Assembly (NCBI GenBank): GCA_963843275.1
Contig: CAWJJM010000012.1
Coordinates: forward strand, 1,612,001-1,676,000
Origin: CAWJJM01 sp963843275
Lineage (GTDB): Bacteria > Acidobacteriota > Thermoanaerobaculia > Multivoradales > JBCCEF01
Length of the DNA: 64,000 nucleotides
Direction of reading: 5' to 3'
Shown: positions 52,361-61,492 of the stretch, piece after piece
Layout of the letters: every line of letters starts with the position of its first letter
Numbering within the stretch: the stretch's first letter is position 1
Translations under genes and position numbers: made by a program
The notes under the pieces: model-generated
Database searches by the model: none
What the model saw: only the letters and a program-made list of their open reading frames with translations
Told to the model about the DNA's origin: nothing

Positions 52361-53722
52361 ATGGGAGACCCTTCGCATCTCGGGCGGAGCCAGCGGCGAC
52401 GGTTGCCGGCCCTGGTCTGGCTCGCCCTCCTGGCCGTGCCGGCGACGCCGGCCGCGGCGCTGCCCCCGCCCCCCGACGACGTCGCCGCCCTGAAGGCGGA
52501 GATCGCCGACCTGCGCCAGGAGTACGCGGCCCGCCTCGACGAGCTCGAGCGCCGCCTCGCCCGGCTCGAAGCCGAGAGCGCCGCCGGCGGGATCCCGCCC
52601 TCCGGAGCGGCCGAGGCGGGGCAGCCCGCCGCGGCCGGCGGCGACGAGCTGGCCGACCTGCGGGCGGCGGCGGCCGCCGCCGCGGGACCCGCCGCCGTGG
52701 CAGCCGTCGGCGACACGGCGACCGCCGCGACGGCGCCGCCGGCCGAGGCCACCGTGGGCAAGGAGCGCAACCTGGCGCTGCTCAACCCGGAGATCTCGGC
52801 GACCGGCATCTTCGTGGGGCGCGCCTCCGACGCCGGCCGCGAGGAGCTCGACGCCGAGGAGTACGAGCTCGACCTGCAGTCGGCCCTCGACCCCTACTCG
52901 CGGATGCGCCTCACCCTGGCCTTCCACGGCTCCGATGTCGACGTCGAGGAGGGCTGGGTGGACTACGCGGCCCTGCCCGGTGGCCTCGACCTCGTCGCCG
53001 GCCGCTTCCGACAGCGCTTCGGGGCGCTCAACCGACAGCACCTCCACGCCCTGCCGCAGACCGACTACCCGCTGCCGATCACCCTCGACTTCGGCGCCGA
53101 GGGGCTGGCCCAGACCGGGCTCTCGCTCTCCTGGCTCCTGCCCCACCCCTGGGCCGAGGCCAACGAGGTGACGCTGGAGGTCACCGACGGCGACAGCGAG
53201 GCCTTCGCCGGCGAGGACTTCCAGCACCTCTCCGTGCTCGGCCACCTGAAGAACTTCTGGGAACCGACCGAGGCGAGCTATCTCGAGTGGGGCCTGTCCG
53301 GCGTCGCCGGCGAGGGGCCCGACGGCGGCGACCGGCGGATCTGGGGGACCGACCTGACCTTCCACTGGCAGCCCCCGAGCCGTGCCAAGTACCGCGAGGT
53401 GACCTGGCGCAGCGAGGCGCTGCTCTCGCAGCGCGACGTGGCCGGCGTCACCCGCGACGCCTGGGGCGCCTACAGCTATCTCGAGGGCCTCGTCCGCCCC
53501 AACCTCTACCTCGGCCTGCGCCTCGACGCCGCCGAGCACCCCGAGGACCCCGACCTCCACGCCTGGGACGTGGTGCCGTACGTGACCTGGTGGGAGAGCG
53601 AGTTCGTGCGCCTGCGCGCCGAGCTCCGCCACCTCGACGACGACGCCCGTGCCAAGGCCGAGAACCAGCTCCTGTTCCAGCTCGTCTGGGCCGCCGGCCC
53701 GCACAAGCACGAGACCTACTGA
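52361..53722 (+). CDS. Outer-membrane porin-like protein of a zinc/manganese operon
   Basis: The 453-residue product has a signal peptide (ALVWLALLAVPATPAAA), a coiled-coil segment at about 40-70 (VAALKAEIADLRQEYAARLDELERR) and an Ala-rich linker, then a barrel-like part with many aromatic-ended strands (for example GDRRIWGTDLTFHWQPP, YSYLEGLVRPNLYLGLRLD, AENQLLFQLVW). N-terminal trimerising coiled coils before a barrel are found in porins that accompany metal ABC transporters. It may admit zinc or manganese. The ATG at 52361 follows GAGGAG. The gap to znuA is 24 bp. Confidence 0.75.
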   Translation: MGDPSHLGRSQRRRLPALVWLALLAVPATPAAALPPPPDDVAALKAEIADLRQEYAARLDELERRLARLEAESAAGGIPPSGAAEAGQPAAAGGDELADLRAAAAAAAGPAAVAAVGDTATAATAPPAEATVGKERNLALLNPEISATGIFVGRASDAGREELDAEEYELDLQSALDPYSRMRLTLAFHGSDVDVEEGWVDYAALPGGLDLVAGRFRQRFGALNRQHLHALPQTDYPLPITLDFGAEGLAQTGLSLSWLLPHPWAEANEVTLEVTDGDSEAFAGEDFQHLSVLGHLKNFWEPTEASYLEWGLSGVAGEGPDGGDRRIWGTDLTFHWQPPSRAKYREVTWRSEALLSQRDVAGVTRDAWGAYSYLEGLVRPNLYLGLRLDAAEHPEDPDLHAWDVVPYVTWWESEFVRLRAELRHLDDDARAKAENQLLFQLVWAAGPHKHETY

Positions 53723-53746
53723 GCACCGACCCCGAGAGGACCGACG

Positions 53747-54784
53747 ATGACCCCGAGATGCCGCATCGCCGCCGTTCTGGCGGCCCTCCCCCTCCTCGCC
53801 GCCGGCGCCGCGCCCGCGGCCGCCGCCGTCAAGGTGGTGACCACCCTGTCCCCCTACGCCGCCATCGCCCGCGAGGTGGGCGGCGAGCTGGCCCGCGTCG
53901 AGAGCATCGCGGGCGGCGACGAGGACGGGCACTTCATCAAGCCCAAGCCCTCCTATGCGCTGATGCTCCGCGACGCCGACGTCTTCGTGACCACCGGCCT
54001 CGATCTCGAGCTGTGGGCGCCGGTCCTGGTGGACAAGTCCGGCAACCGCAAGATCCGCGACGGCGCTCCCGGCTACGTCAACGCCAGTCAGGGGGTGCCG
54101 CTGCTCGACGTCCCCAGCTCGACGAGTCGCTCCGCGGGTGACGTCCACATCTACGGCAACCCCCATATCTTCACCAGCCCGTTGAACGCCAAGATCATCG
54201 CCGCCAACATCGCCGCCGGGCTCGAGCGCGTCGACGCCGCCCACGCCGCCGACTACCGGGCGAACCTCGCCGCCTTCCAGCACCGCATCGACGTCGCCCT
54301 CTACGGGCAGCCGCTGGTCGACCTGCTGGGCGCCTCCACCCTGGATCCGCTGGCCCGCCAGGGCAAGCTGGTCCCGTTCCTGCGCGGCAAGGACTACCAG
54401 GGCAAGAAGCTGATCGACCTGCTCGGCGGCTGGATGGAGCAGGGGCTCGCCTTCCGCGACGGCCAGGTCGTCGCCTACCACAAGAACTGGATCTACTTCA
54501 CCGACCTGTTCGGCCTGCGGGTCGCCGACTACGTGGAGCCGAAGCCGGGGATCCCGCCGTCGGCGCGCCACGTCCACGAGCTGATCCAGGAGATGTCGCA
54601 GCAGAAGATCCACGTCCTGCTGGCCGCGAACTACTTCAGCAGGGACCAGGTGGAGACCATCGCCGGGCGCACCGGCGCCGTCGCCGTGATGGTGCCGCTG
54701 GGGCCGATGCAAGCCGGTCCCCACACCTATTTCGAGCTCGTCGACCTGTGGGTGGGGGACCTCGCCCGCGCCTTCCGGACCTGA
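53747..54784 (+). CDS. znuA: Metal-binding protein of a ZnuA/TroA-type ABC transporter
   Basis: The 345-residue product has a signal peptide (AAVLAALPLLAAGAAPAAAA) and the cluster A-I fold: VKVVTTLSPYAAIAREVG, then GHFIKPKPSYALML, where the His is the first metal ligand, HIYGNPHIFTSP, where a second His lies, and VAYHKNWIYFTDLF. TyrVKAMV-like IQEMSQQKIHVLLAANYFS precedes a last Asp/His region. There is no His-rich loop, so zinc or manganese cannot be decided. It is followed 11 bp later by a permease gene. Confidence 0.85.
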   Translation: MTPRCRIAAVLAALPLLAAGAAPAAAAVKVVTTLSPYAAIAREVGGELARVESIAGGDEDGHFIKPKPSYALMLRDADVFVTTGLDLELWAPVLVDKSGNRKIRDGAPGYVNASQGVPLLDVPSSTSRSAGDVHIYGNPHIFTSPLNAKIIAANIAAGLERVDAAHAADYRANLAAFQHRIDVALYGQPLVDLLGASTLDPLARQGKLVPFLRGKDYQGKKLIDLLGGWMEQGLAFRDGQVVAYHKNWIYFTDLFGLRVADYVEPKPGIPPSARHVHELIQEMSQQKIHVLLAANYFSRDQVETIAGRTGAVAVMVPLGPMQAGPHTYFELVDLWVGDLARAFRT

Positions 54785-54795
54785 GGAGAACGCCA

Positions 54796-55662
54796 ATGCT
54801 CGACGCCCTGACCTTCCTCGCCGCGCCCTTCGCCGCCTGTGTCGTGCTGGTGGCCATCCTCGGCTACCTCGGCCTCCACGTCCTGCTGCGCAAGGTGATC
54901 TTCGTCGACCTGGCGTTGGCGCAGATCGCCGCCATGGGCAGCGTGGTCGCCTTCTTCTTCGGCCACGAGCCGGGCTCGGCCACCTCCTTCGCCTTCTCGC
55001 TGGGGGCGGCGGTGGTCGGGGCGGCGATCTTCACCTTCAGCCGGGCGCGCCGGGAGAAAGTGCCGCAGGAGGCGATCATCGGCATCACCTACGTCATCGC
55101 CTCGGCGGCCACCATCCTCCTCGCCGACCGCGCTCCCGAGGGAGCCGAGCACATCAAGGAGCTGCTCGCCGGCGCCATCCTGTGGGTGACCTGGCCGGTG
55201 GTGCTCAAGGACCTGGCGGTCGCGGCGGTCGTCGGCGCCTTCCACTTCGTGTTCCGGCGCCGCTTCACCACCATCTCCGAGACGCCGGAGAAGGCCTACG
55301 CCGCCGGTTGGGCCCTGCGCTGGTGGGACTTCCTGTTCTACGTCTCGTTCGGCCTGGTCATCACGGTGGCGGTCGAGATCGCCGGCGTGCTGATGGTCTT
55401 CGCCTACCTGGTGGCACCGGCGATCGTGGCGCTCACCATCTCCGGGCGCTGGGTGGTACGGGTGGCGATGGCCTGGGCGGTGGGACTGACGGCCAGCGCG
55501 CTGGGCCTGTTCGCCTCCTACCGCTGGGACGTCCCCAGCGGGCCCGCCATCGTCTGCGCGCTCGGGGGATTCCTCCTCCTGCTCGCCGCGGTGCGGGCGC
55601 TCCGCGGCCGCCGTGGCGCCGCCACCACCCGGGAGACGGCGGCGACGGCGCGGGTGGCCTGA
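54796..55662 (+). CDS. znuB: ZnuB/TroC-type metal ABC transporter permease
   Basis: The 288-residue product has about eight helices and the ABC-3 permease hallmarks: GYLGLHVLLRKVIFVDLALAQ at the N-terminus, AIIGITYVIASAATILLA in the middle and the C-terminal ITVAVEIAGVLMVFAYLVAP, a long stretch typical of the family. It would pair with the binding protein just upstream. No ATP-binding subunit gene is present in the operon or the next kilobases; it must be supplied elsewhere. The ATG at 54796 follows GAGGAGAA. Confidence 0.9.
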   Translation: MLDALTFLAAPFAACVVLVAILGYLGLHVLLRKVIFVDLALAQIAAMGSVVAFFFGHEPGSATSFAFSLGAAVVGAAIFTFSRARREKVPQEAIIGITYVIASAATILLADRAPEGAEHIKELLAGAILWVTWPVVLKDLAVAAVVGAFHFVFRRRFTTISETPEKAYAAGWALRWWDFLFYVSFGLVITVAVEIAGVLMVFAYLVAPAIVALTISGRWVVRVAMAWAVGLTASALGLFASYRWDVPSGPAIVCALGGFLLLLAAVRALRGRRGAATTRETAATARVA

Positions 55663-55680
55663 GCGCGCGCCCCGCCGGCC

Positions 55681-56019
55681 TCATCCGCCGCCGGTGTCGG
55701 CGGCCCGGATGAGGCCGGCGAGCGCCTCGAGGTGCCCCTCGAGCGCCGTCCGGCCGCGCTGCGTCAGCGCGTACCAGGTGACCGGCTTGCGCTCGACGAA
55801 CTCCTTGTCCGCCCGCGCGTACCCGGCGTCCTCGAGCCGCCGCAGGTGCGCCCCGAGGTTGCCGTCGGTCTCCCCGGTCAGCGCCTTGAGGCGGGAGAAC
55901 GAGAGCCGGTCGTAGCGGGTCAGCAGCACCAGGGTCGCCAGCCGCACGCGGTGCTCGAGCAGCCGGTCGAGGCCCGCCAGCGGCGCGCGGACGGCGTCGG
56001 CCGGCTCAGCGCCGGCCAC
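55681..56019 (-). CDS. Winged-helix transcriptional regulator
   Basis: The 112-residue product has a compact winged helix: VRLATLVLLTRYDRLSFSRLKALTGETDGNLGAHLRRLEDAGYARADKEF is the DNA-binding unit (helix-turn-helix ending in the LEDAGY wing), followed by the dimerisation helix WYALTQRGRTALEGHLEALAGLI. It belongs to the ArsR/HTH_34-like group. It overlaps the previous membrane gene by 14 bp and is the third gene of an operon whose promoter carries a palindrome, its probable operator. Confidence 0.82.
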   Translation of the reverse strand: MAGAEPADAVRAPLAGLDRLLEHRVRLATLVLLTRYDRLSFSRLKALTGETDGNLGAHLRRLEDAGYARADKEFVERKPVTWYALTQRGRTALEGHLEALAGLIRAADTGGG

Positions 56020-56572
56020 CGGGCCGCTCGACGGCGAGGCCGCCGAGGACGAGGGCGACGCACAGCAGCACGCCCACGGCGATCCACACCGGTCCGGGGA
56101 CGACCAGGACGGCCAGGTAGCCGGCGGCGACCAGGCCGCCGACCCAGAGCAGCGGCGGCGCCAGATGGACGCCGGCGAGGAAGTAGCCGAGCGCCACCAC
56201 CAACAGCACCGCCGCCGGCAGCGCCCGGGGCGCGAGGCCGCCGGTGGCGGCGAGCGGCAGCAGGAGGAAGCAGGCCACGGTCAGCGCCCCCCAGTGGAGC
56301 AGGTGCGCCCGCGCCTCGGAGCGCGACTCCTGACCGCTGGCGCGCGCGTCCCGGCGGCCCAGCCAGATGCTGAGCGCGAAGCCGACGGGCGCCGCCACCG
56401 CCCAGAACGCCGCCACCGCCCGCGGCGCCAGGTCGATCAGCGAGAAGCCGACCAGCGCCACCCCGCCCCACAGGAACCAGATGGCGCGCGGCCCGGCCCC
56501 GGGCGCCGCGCCCGCCACGACGCCGCGGACGTAGCCGAGGTCGTCCCCGAGGTCGGGGCGCGGCGGGCTCAC
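56006..56572 (-). CDS. Multi-helix membrane protein of unknown function
   Basis: The 188-residue product has about five hydrophobic helices (AIWFLWGGVALVGFSLI, AVAAFWAVAAPVGFALSIWLG, GALTVACFLLLPLAATGG, AVLLVVALGYFLAGVHL, VWIAVGVLLCVALVLGGLAV). No family is recognised. Start is GTG 56572, overlapping the previous stop as GTGA, so the gene is translationally coupled; the longer frame to 57178 covers the upstream gene in another frame and is rejected. Confidence 0.75.
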   Translation of the reverse strand: MSPPRPDLGDDLGYVRGVVAGAAPGAGPRAIWFLWGGVALVGFSLIDLAPRAVAAFWAVAAPVGFALSIWLGRRDARASGQESRSEARAHLLHWGALTVACFLLLPLAATGGLAPRALPAAVLLVVALGYFLAGVHLAPPLLWVGGLVAAGYLAVLVVPGPVWIAVGVLLCVALVLGGLAVERPGGRR

Positions 56573-57129
56573 CGCTCCTCCCCGGCGTCGGCCCGGTGCA
56601 GGGTCATGGCGAAGAAGGGGGCCCAGGTCGCCCCGCCGTCGCGGCTGGTCTCGCCCTCCTCGTGCCACGTACCGACTTCCGGCGCCGAGAGGCGGTAGCG
56701 GACCCGGACGCCCGCGGTGGGCGCGAAGCCCCAGGTGAGCACGCCGTCGGCGAACGAGGTCTCCGCATCCACCACGCTGCCCTCGGCGAGCCAGGCGCTG
56801 AGCCGGTACCGGCGCGTCGCCGGATCCCAGCCGAGGACGGCGAAGGCGTGGTGCACCCGCCTGCCGTCGTCGCTGTGGCCGGTGCCCTCGACGAGCAGCA
56901 CCACGCCGTCGAGGCGGCTCTCGACCTGCTCGACCTGGTGCACCCGGACGGGTTCGCCCGGCCCCTGGCGGTAGGAAGCCTCCCCCTCCCAGCGCCCGGG
57001 CGCGATCGGCAGGCGGGCGAGCGCCTGCCGCACCTCCTCGGAGCGGTCGGGCGGCCCCTGCCCGACCGCCGGCAGCGCACCCGCGAAGAGGGCTGCGAGC
57101 CCGAGCCCCAGTATCCACGTCCGTCGCAT
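56569..57129 (-). CDS. Secreted DUF1579-like protein
   Basis: The 186-residue product has a signal peptide (WILGLGLAALFAGALPAVG) and a beta-rich domain with GRWEGEASYRQGPGE, LDGVVLLVEGTGHSDDGRRVHHAFAVLGWDP and MTLHRAD, as in DUF1579-like/lipocalin-type proteins. The function is unknown. The ATG at 57129 was preferred over 57135 because AAGGGAG then lies at the right distance. It is the first gene of the operon with the membrane protein and the regulator. Confidence 0.78.
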   Translation of the reverse strand: MRRTWILGLGLAALFAGALPAVGQGPPDRSEEVRQALARLPIAPGRWEGEASYRQGPGEPVRVHQVEQVESRLDGVVLLVEGTGHSDDGRRVHHAFAVLGWDPATRRYRLSAWLAEGSVVDAETSFADGVLTWGFAPTAGVRVRYRLSAPEVGTWHEEGETSRDGGATWAPFFAMTLHRADAGEER

Positions 57130-57147
57130 CGGCATCTCCCTTGGATT

Positions 57148-57194
57148 GCTCTACAGAGTACTCTGGATTATAGAGCACGCGGCGGCCGCGTCAA
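57148..57194 (-). promoter_or_regulatory. Near-consensus promoter with nested palindromic operator
   Basis: On the minus strand TTGACG (57189-57194) and a perfect TATAAT (57167-57172) are 16 bp apart. CAGAGTACTCTG (57154-57165) is a perfect palindrome just downstream, and outer arms GCTCTA/TAGAGC (57148-57153 and 57171-57176) enclose it and overlap the -10. The probable repressor is the winged-helix protein encoded as third gene of this operon. Confidence 0.65.
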
Positions 57195-57252
57195 GGCCGG
57201 CGCTCGGCCGCCGGCGCGCACCGACCGTCTCGCCGTGGCGTCGGAAGGGCGG

Positions 57253-57804
57253 CTAACCCGGGCGGGTCGCCCTCTCGAGGATCGGGAACTCCACGTGGAT
57301 GGTGCCGGACTCCATGCGCTGGCGCACCTCGAAGCCGCTGAGCAGGAAGACGTCGAGCATGCGGGCGTTCTCGCTCAGGGTGTAGGCCTCGAACTTCTCG
57401 AAGCCGACCTCGCGCGCCACCACCGCGAGGTGGGCCAGCAGGGCCCGGCCGATGCCCCGGCCCTGGAAGGCGTCGGCCACCGCGAAGGCCACCTCGGCCG
57501 TGCGGGCACCGTCGCGCGCCGGCGACTCGATCGCCCGGCCGACGCCCACGATCCTCTCACCGGGCTCCTGACCGAGGGTGGCGACCAGCGCCAGGTGGTG
57601 GACGAAGTCGAGCTCGGTGAGCTGCACCAGGTCGGCCGCGGTCAGATCGCTCTTCGACTGGAAGAAGCGCTGCTGGACCGAGTGCTGGCTGAGGCTGTGG
57701 AAGTGCGCGTCGAGGCGACGCTTGTCGTCCGGGCGGATCGCCCGGATGGTGTAGGGCGTGAAGTCGAGCATCGACTCCTCGGCCCGGTACGTGCGGGGGT
57801 CCAT
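57253..57804 (-). CDS. GNAT-family N-acetyltransferase
   Basis: The 183-residue product has the GNAT fold: IRAIRPDDKRRLDAHFHSLS at the start, VAFAVADAFQGRGIGRALLAHLA, which contains the acetyl-CoA-binding Q-G-R-G-I-G-R-A loop, and FEAYTLSENARMLDVFLLSGFEV at the end. The substrate is unknown; the N-terminal RFF and VHHLALVA segments resemble the acyltransferase part of protein-lysine acetyltransferases. A GGAGG lies upstream of the start at 57804. Confidence 0.85.
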   Translation of the reverse strand: MDPRTYRAEESMLDFTPYTIRAIRPDDKRRLDAHFHSLSQHSVQQRFFQSKSDLTAADLVQLTELDFVHHLALVATLGQEPGERIVGVGRAIESPARDGARTAEVAFAVADAFQGRGIGRALLAHLAVVAREVGFEKFEAYTLSENARMLDVFLLSGFEVRQRMESGTIHVEFPILERATRPG

Positions 57805-57875
57805 CTCGCGCCTCCAGCCGCCAGTCTACCCCCACCTTCGGCGAGCGTCCTGGCCCACCCCCGCGCCCGGCTCCC

Positions 57876-60311
57876 CTACTCCGCCCGCAAGGCCTCCATG
57901 GGGTCGACCCGCGCCGCCCGCCGGGCCGGCAACCAGCTCGCCGCCGCCACCACGGCCACCAGCAGCGCCGGGACCGCGGCGAAGGTCACCGGGTCGGCCG
58001 GCGCCAGGCCGAGCAGGAAGCGCCGCATCACCCAGGACAGGCCCAGGCCCGCCAGGCCGCCGAGGGCGACCCCGGGCAGGACGAGCCGCAGGGCGCCGGC
58101 GACGACCAGACGGCGCACCGCCACCCGCCCCGAGCCCAGGGCCATGCGGACGCCGATCTCGCGCCGCCGGCGGGCGACCGTGAAGGCCACGACGCCGTAG
58201 ACGCCGAGCGCCGAGAGCAGCAGGGCGAGGAGCCCGAGGGCCGAGGTCAGGACGGCGGCGAGGCGCTGCGGCAGAGTGCCGAGGCGCGTCACCTCCGCCA
58301 GCGAGCGCACCGGCGTCAGCGACAGGCGCGGATCGAGGGCGCGGATCTCGCGCCGCATCCGCTCGGCGACGTCGCCCGGCGGCGCCGCGGAGCGCACCAG
58401 AAGCGTCAGCTCCGGCGACCAACGCTGCGCCAGGGGCAGGTAGAGCATCGGCTCGGGGCTCTCCATCAGCGTCTGGTTCTTGACGTCGTCGACCACTCCG
58501 ATCACGGTCGCCGGCGCCGCGTCGGCGTCCCCGAAGCGCAGCCGCCGGCCGACCGGGTCGCCCTGCGGCCACGCCGTCTCGGCGAGGCGCCGGCTCACCA
58601 CCACCACCGGCTCGGCGCCGTCGCGGTCGGCGGCGGTGAAGCCGCGGCCGCGTCGTACGGCGATGCCGGCGGCGGCGAAGTACCCGGGGCTGACCTCGTC
58701 GAAGGCGGCCTGGACGCCGTCCTCGCCGTGGTCCCCGGGATAGAACGGGCTCTCCCGCGCGTTGAGGTCGAGCGGCAGGTCCGAGGCGAGGGCGGCCGCG
58801 GCGACGCCCGGCGCCTGCCCGAGGCGCTCCTCCAGCGCCGCCACGAAGCGCCGCCCGCGCGACGCCCCGTAGCCGTCGAGCGACAGGTCCAGCGCCATCG
58901 TCTCCACCCCGTCGGCGACGAAGCCGCGATCCACCGCCGCCGCCGTCTCGAGAGAGCGCAGGAAGAGCCCGGCGGCGAGCAGCAGCACCAGCGACAGCCC
59001 CACCTGCGCCGCGACGAAGGCGCGCCGCAGGCGGTGCCCGCGGGCGCCGCGGGCGCGCGCCGCTTCGCGCAACGACGCCAACAGCTCGGGCCGCGTCGCC
59101 GCCAGCGCCGGTACCATCCCGAAGACCAGACCGGTCACCGCGGCGAGCAGCAGGCCGAAGACGAGCACCCGCGCGTCGGGCCGCAGGTCGATCTCGAAGG
59201 TCACCGGCAGGGGCAGCGACAGGCGGGAGAGCAGGGCGCTGCCCCACCAGCTCAGGCCCACGCCGGCGGCGCCGCCGAGGCCGAACAGCAGCAGCGACTC
59301 GGCCAGCAGGTGGCGGACGAGCTGGCCGCGACGCGCCCCGAGGGCGAGGCGGATCCCCACCTCCTTCTCGCGGCCGGCGGCGCGCGCCAGGAGCATCCCG
59401 GCGACGTTGGCGCAGGTGACCAGCAGGACCACCACGACCAGGGCGCCGAGCACCGCCAGGAAGCCCTCCACCGGGCCGCGCACCGCCCCCATCACCGTGC
59501 CCAGCGGCTCGGCCCGGGCGCTGCGCCGGCCGCGGTCGCCCCCGTAGAGGACGGGGACCTCGTCCCGGAGCGCGGCGAACAGCGCGGCGAGCTGCGCGTC
59601 GACCTCGCCGATCCCGGCGCCCGGGGCGCGCCGTCCGAGCACCTGCAGCCAGCTCGCACCCCGTTCGTCGATCTCGTCGAAGCCGGGCCGGGCCACGTCC
59701 ATCCGGCGCAGGGGGACGTAGAGGTCGGGGGGCAGGACCGGAAGGTGGCCGTGGAAGCCGGGAGGGGCGACGCCGACGACGGTGAACGGCCGCCGGTTGA
59801 GGTCGAGGGTGCGGCCGACCACCTCCGGGTCGCCGCCCAGACGCTGCCGCCAGAAGCGGTGGCTGACCACCGCGAGCAGCTCGCCGGCGGCCTCCTCGCG
59901 CGGACTGAAGAAGCGACCCCGCCGTGGGCGGACGCCGAGGACCTCGAAGTACTCCGCCGAGACCGCCAGCGCGTCGACGCGCTCGCCCGGACCGCCCGAG
60001 CTGAAGCTCATCGGCGCCAGGCTCCAGCCGGCCACGCGGTCGAGGGCCGGCACCCGCTCGCGCAGGTCGACCAGCTCCGGGTAGGAGAGCGTGTCGAAGC
60101 CGTGCCCCTCGTCGGTGCGCCCGACCTCGACGACGCGCTCCGGCTCCGCGACCCCGGCCGGCGGCCGCAGCAGCAGCGCCTCCACGACGCCGGCGATCGT
60201 CGTGGTGGCGCCGAGCCCGATGGCGAGCGACGCCACCGCCACGGCGGTGAACAGGGGGCGGCGCTCGAGCGAGCGCAGGGCCCGGCGGACTTCGCGGAGC
60301 AGGTCGTTCAA
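57876..60311 (-). CDS. ADOP/MacB-like ABC transporter permease
   Basis: The 811-residue product has the layout of acidobacterial duplicated permeases: a first helix (AVAVASLAIGLGATTTI), a large periplasmic MacB-type domain (LSYPELVDLRERVPALD, VSAEYFEVLGVRPRRGRFF), an FtsX-type block of helices (CANVAGMLLARAAGREKEVGIRLALGA), then a second copy of both (AFDEVSPGYFAAAGIAVRRGRGF; VARRRREIGVRMALGS). It probably exports a molecule or works mechanically with a MacA-like partner; no ATPase gene is adjacent. The start is TTG 60311, which gives the usual NDLLREVRRALRSL opening with GGAGG 8 nt upstream; GTG 60320 is the alternative. Confidence 0.87.
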   Translation of the reverse strand: MNDLLREVRRALRSLERRPLFTAVAVASLAIGLGATTTIAGVVEALLLRPPAGVAEPERVVEVGRTDEGHGFDTLSYPELVDLRERVPALDRVAGWSLAPMSFSSGGPGERVDALAVSAEYFEVLGVRPRRGRFFSPREEAAGELLAVVSHRFWRQRLGGDPEVVGRTLDLNRRPFTVVGVAPPGFHGHLPVLPPDLYVPLRRMDVARPGFDEIDERGASWLQVLGRRAPGAGIGEVDAQLAALFAALRDEVPVLYGGDRGRRSARAEPLGTVMGAVRGPVEGFLAVLGALVVVVLLVTCANVAGMLLARAAGREKEVGIRLALGARRGQLVRHLLAESLLLFGLGGAAGVGLSWWGSALLSRLSLPLPVTFEIDLRPDARVLVFGLLLAAVTGLVFGMVPALAATRPELLASLREAARARGARGHRLRRAFVAAQVGLSLVLLLAAGLFLRSLETAAAVDRGFVADGVETMALDLSLDGYGASRGRRFVAALEERLGQAPGVAAAALASDLPLDLNARESPFYPGDHGEDGVQAAFDEVSPGYFAAAGIAVRRGRGFTAADRDGAEPVVVVSRRLAETAWPQGDPVGRRLRFGDADAAPATVIGVVDDVKNQTLMESPEPMLYLPLAQRWSPELTLLVRSAAPPGDVAERMRREIRALDPRLSLTPVRSLAEVTRLGTLPQRLAAVLTSALGLLALLLSALGVYGVVAFTVARRRREIGVRMALGSGRVAVRRLVVAGALRLVLPGVALGGLAGLGLSWVMRRFLLGLAPADPVTFAAVPALLVAVVAAASWLPARRAARVDPMEALRAE

Positions 60312-60424
60312 CGGTGTCACCTCCGGACCCTGAGACGGCTCGGGCGGGCCCCCGTTAACAGGGTCTCCGAGGCCGGCCCCACCGCCGGGGGCGGGCCGGC
60401 GAGGCGCGCGCCGTCGGGGGGCGC

Positions 60425-61352
60425 TCAGCGGGGCCAGTAGGCCTGGACCGCGAAGAGCAGCCCGTCCGCGATGGCGACGGTGGCGAAAGCCATCTTGAGG
60501 TGGCGCGGGCCGACCCACTGGGCGACCACCGGCCCCAGGCGCCCGCCACAGGCGCAGCCGAGGGCGGTGAAGGCCGCCATCTCCCAGGGGACGCCCCCGA
60601 CCAGTGCGGCGTGCAGCACGGCCAGGAAGATCGAGTCGATGGACAGCAGCACGGTGCCGAGGCCGATCCCCCGCCCCGCCTCCAGCCCGCAGGCGAGCAT
60701 GAGGAAGGCCGCCACCACCTCGCCGGCGCCCATCGCCACCCAGCCGGTGAGGACGCCGCCGACGAAGGCGACCGCGGCGAGGGCGGGAAGGGCCCGGCGC
60801 GGCACCTCCCTGCGCGCCGTGCCGTGGCGGTCGAGCAGGTAGAGGACCACCAGGCCGACGAAGACCGAGGCCGGTCCGAACAGGCCCTTGACCAGCAGCG
60901 GACCGGGCCGCACCACCAGCACCGAGAGGGCCGACCCGGCGAGCATCGCCGGCACCGCCACCGGCAGCGCCGCCAGGGGCACCGACCGCCGCTCAACCAG
61001 CCGACGGCGCCGCTCGTCATCCCGAAGGCCTGGCTGACCAGGGCGAGCTGCAGCGACGCCACCGGGTCGAGCCGGTAGACGAACATCATCACCGGGACGA
61101 AGACCAGGCCGCCGCCGACGGCGGTCGCGTTGCCGAGGACGGCGCCGCCCAGGCCCACCAGGATCAACGGCCAGTGGCGGGCGGCGAGCTCGAGGGGCCG
61201 CGGCAGCCACAGCACGCAGGCGACGCTCCAGAGGAGCACCACGACCGGGAGCCACCAGCCCAGGAAGCGGAGGGGCCGGGGGCGCCACGGCCCGTCCCCG
61301 CCCGGGCCCCGGCCACGCCGTCCGCCGTCGAGACGTCCCCGCGCCGCGCCAT
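60425..61352 (-). CDS. TauE/SafE-type membrane transporter (frameshifted)
   Basis: The product is an eight-helix TauE/SafE-type protein, a family that exports sulfite or organosulfonate ions. The first part has VGLGGAVLGNATAVGGGLVFVPVMM, and the second, one frame over, LSVLVVRPGPLLV, GGVLTGWVAMGAGEVVAAF and CGLEAGRGIGLGT, a mirrored copy of the family motif. One missing base near 60999 (TTGAGCGG, probably TTGGAGCGG) joins them as GWLERRSVPLAAL. A second indel lies between ATG 61352 (GGAGG upstream) and about 61300. Gene finders will split or truncate it. Confidence 0.7.
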
Positions 61353-61480
61353 CGCTGTTCCTCCGCTCCTCCCGCTCCCCGGTGCGGTCGGAGGAGGCGG
61401 ACTCTACAGCGGTTTCGGCCGCCGTTGCGGGCCACTTCTCACAAATCGGTCAAGGCGTCCGGGGCGGTGCCGGTCGCGGC

Positions 61481-61486
61481 TATCAT
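61481..61486 (+). promoter_or_regulatory. Candidate -10 (TATCAT) for a leaderless transcript
   Basis: TATCAT is followed by 6 nt and the ATG at 61493 of msrA, without a ribosome-binding site. Confidence 0.45.
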
Positions 61487-61492
61487 CGCCCC

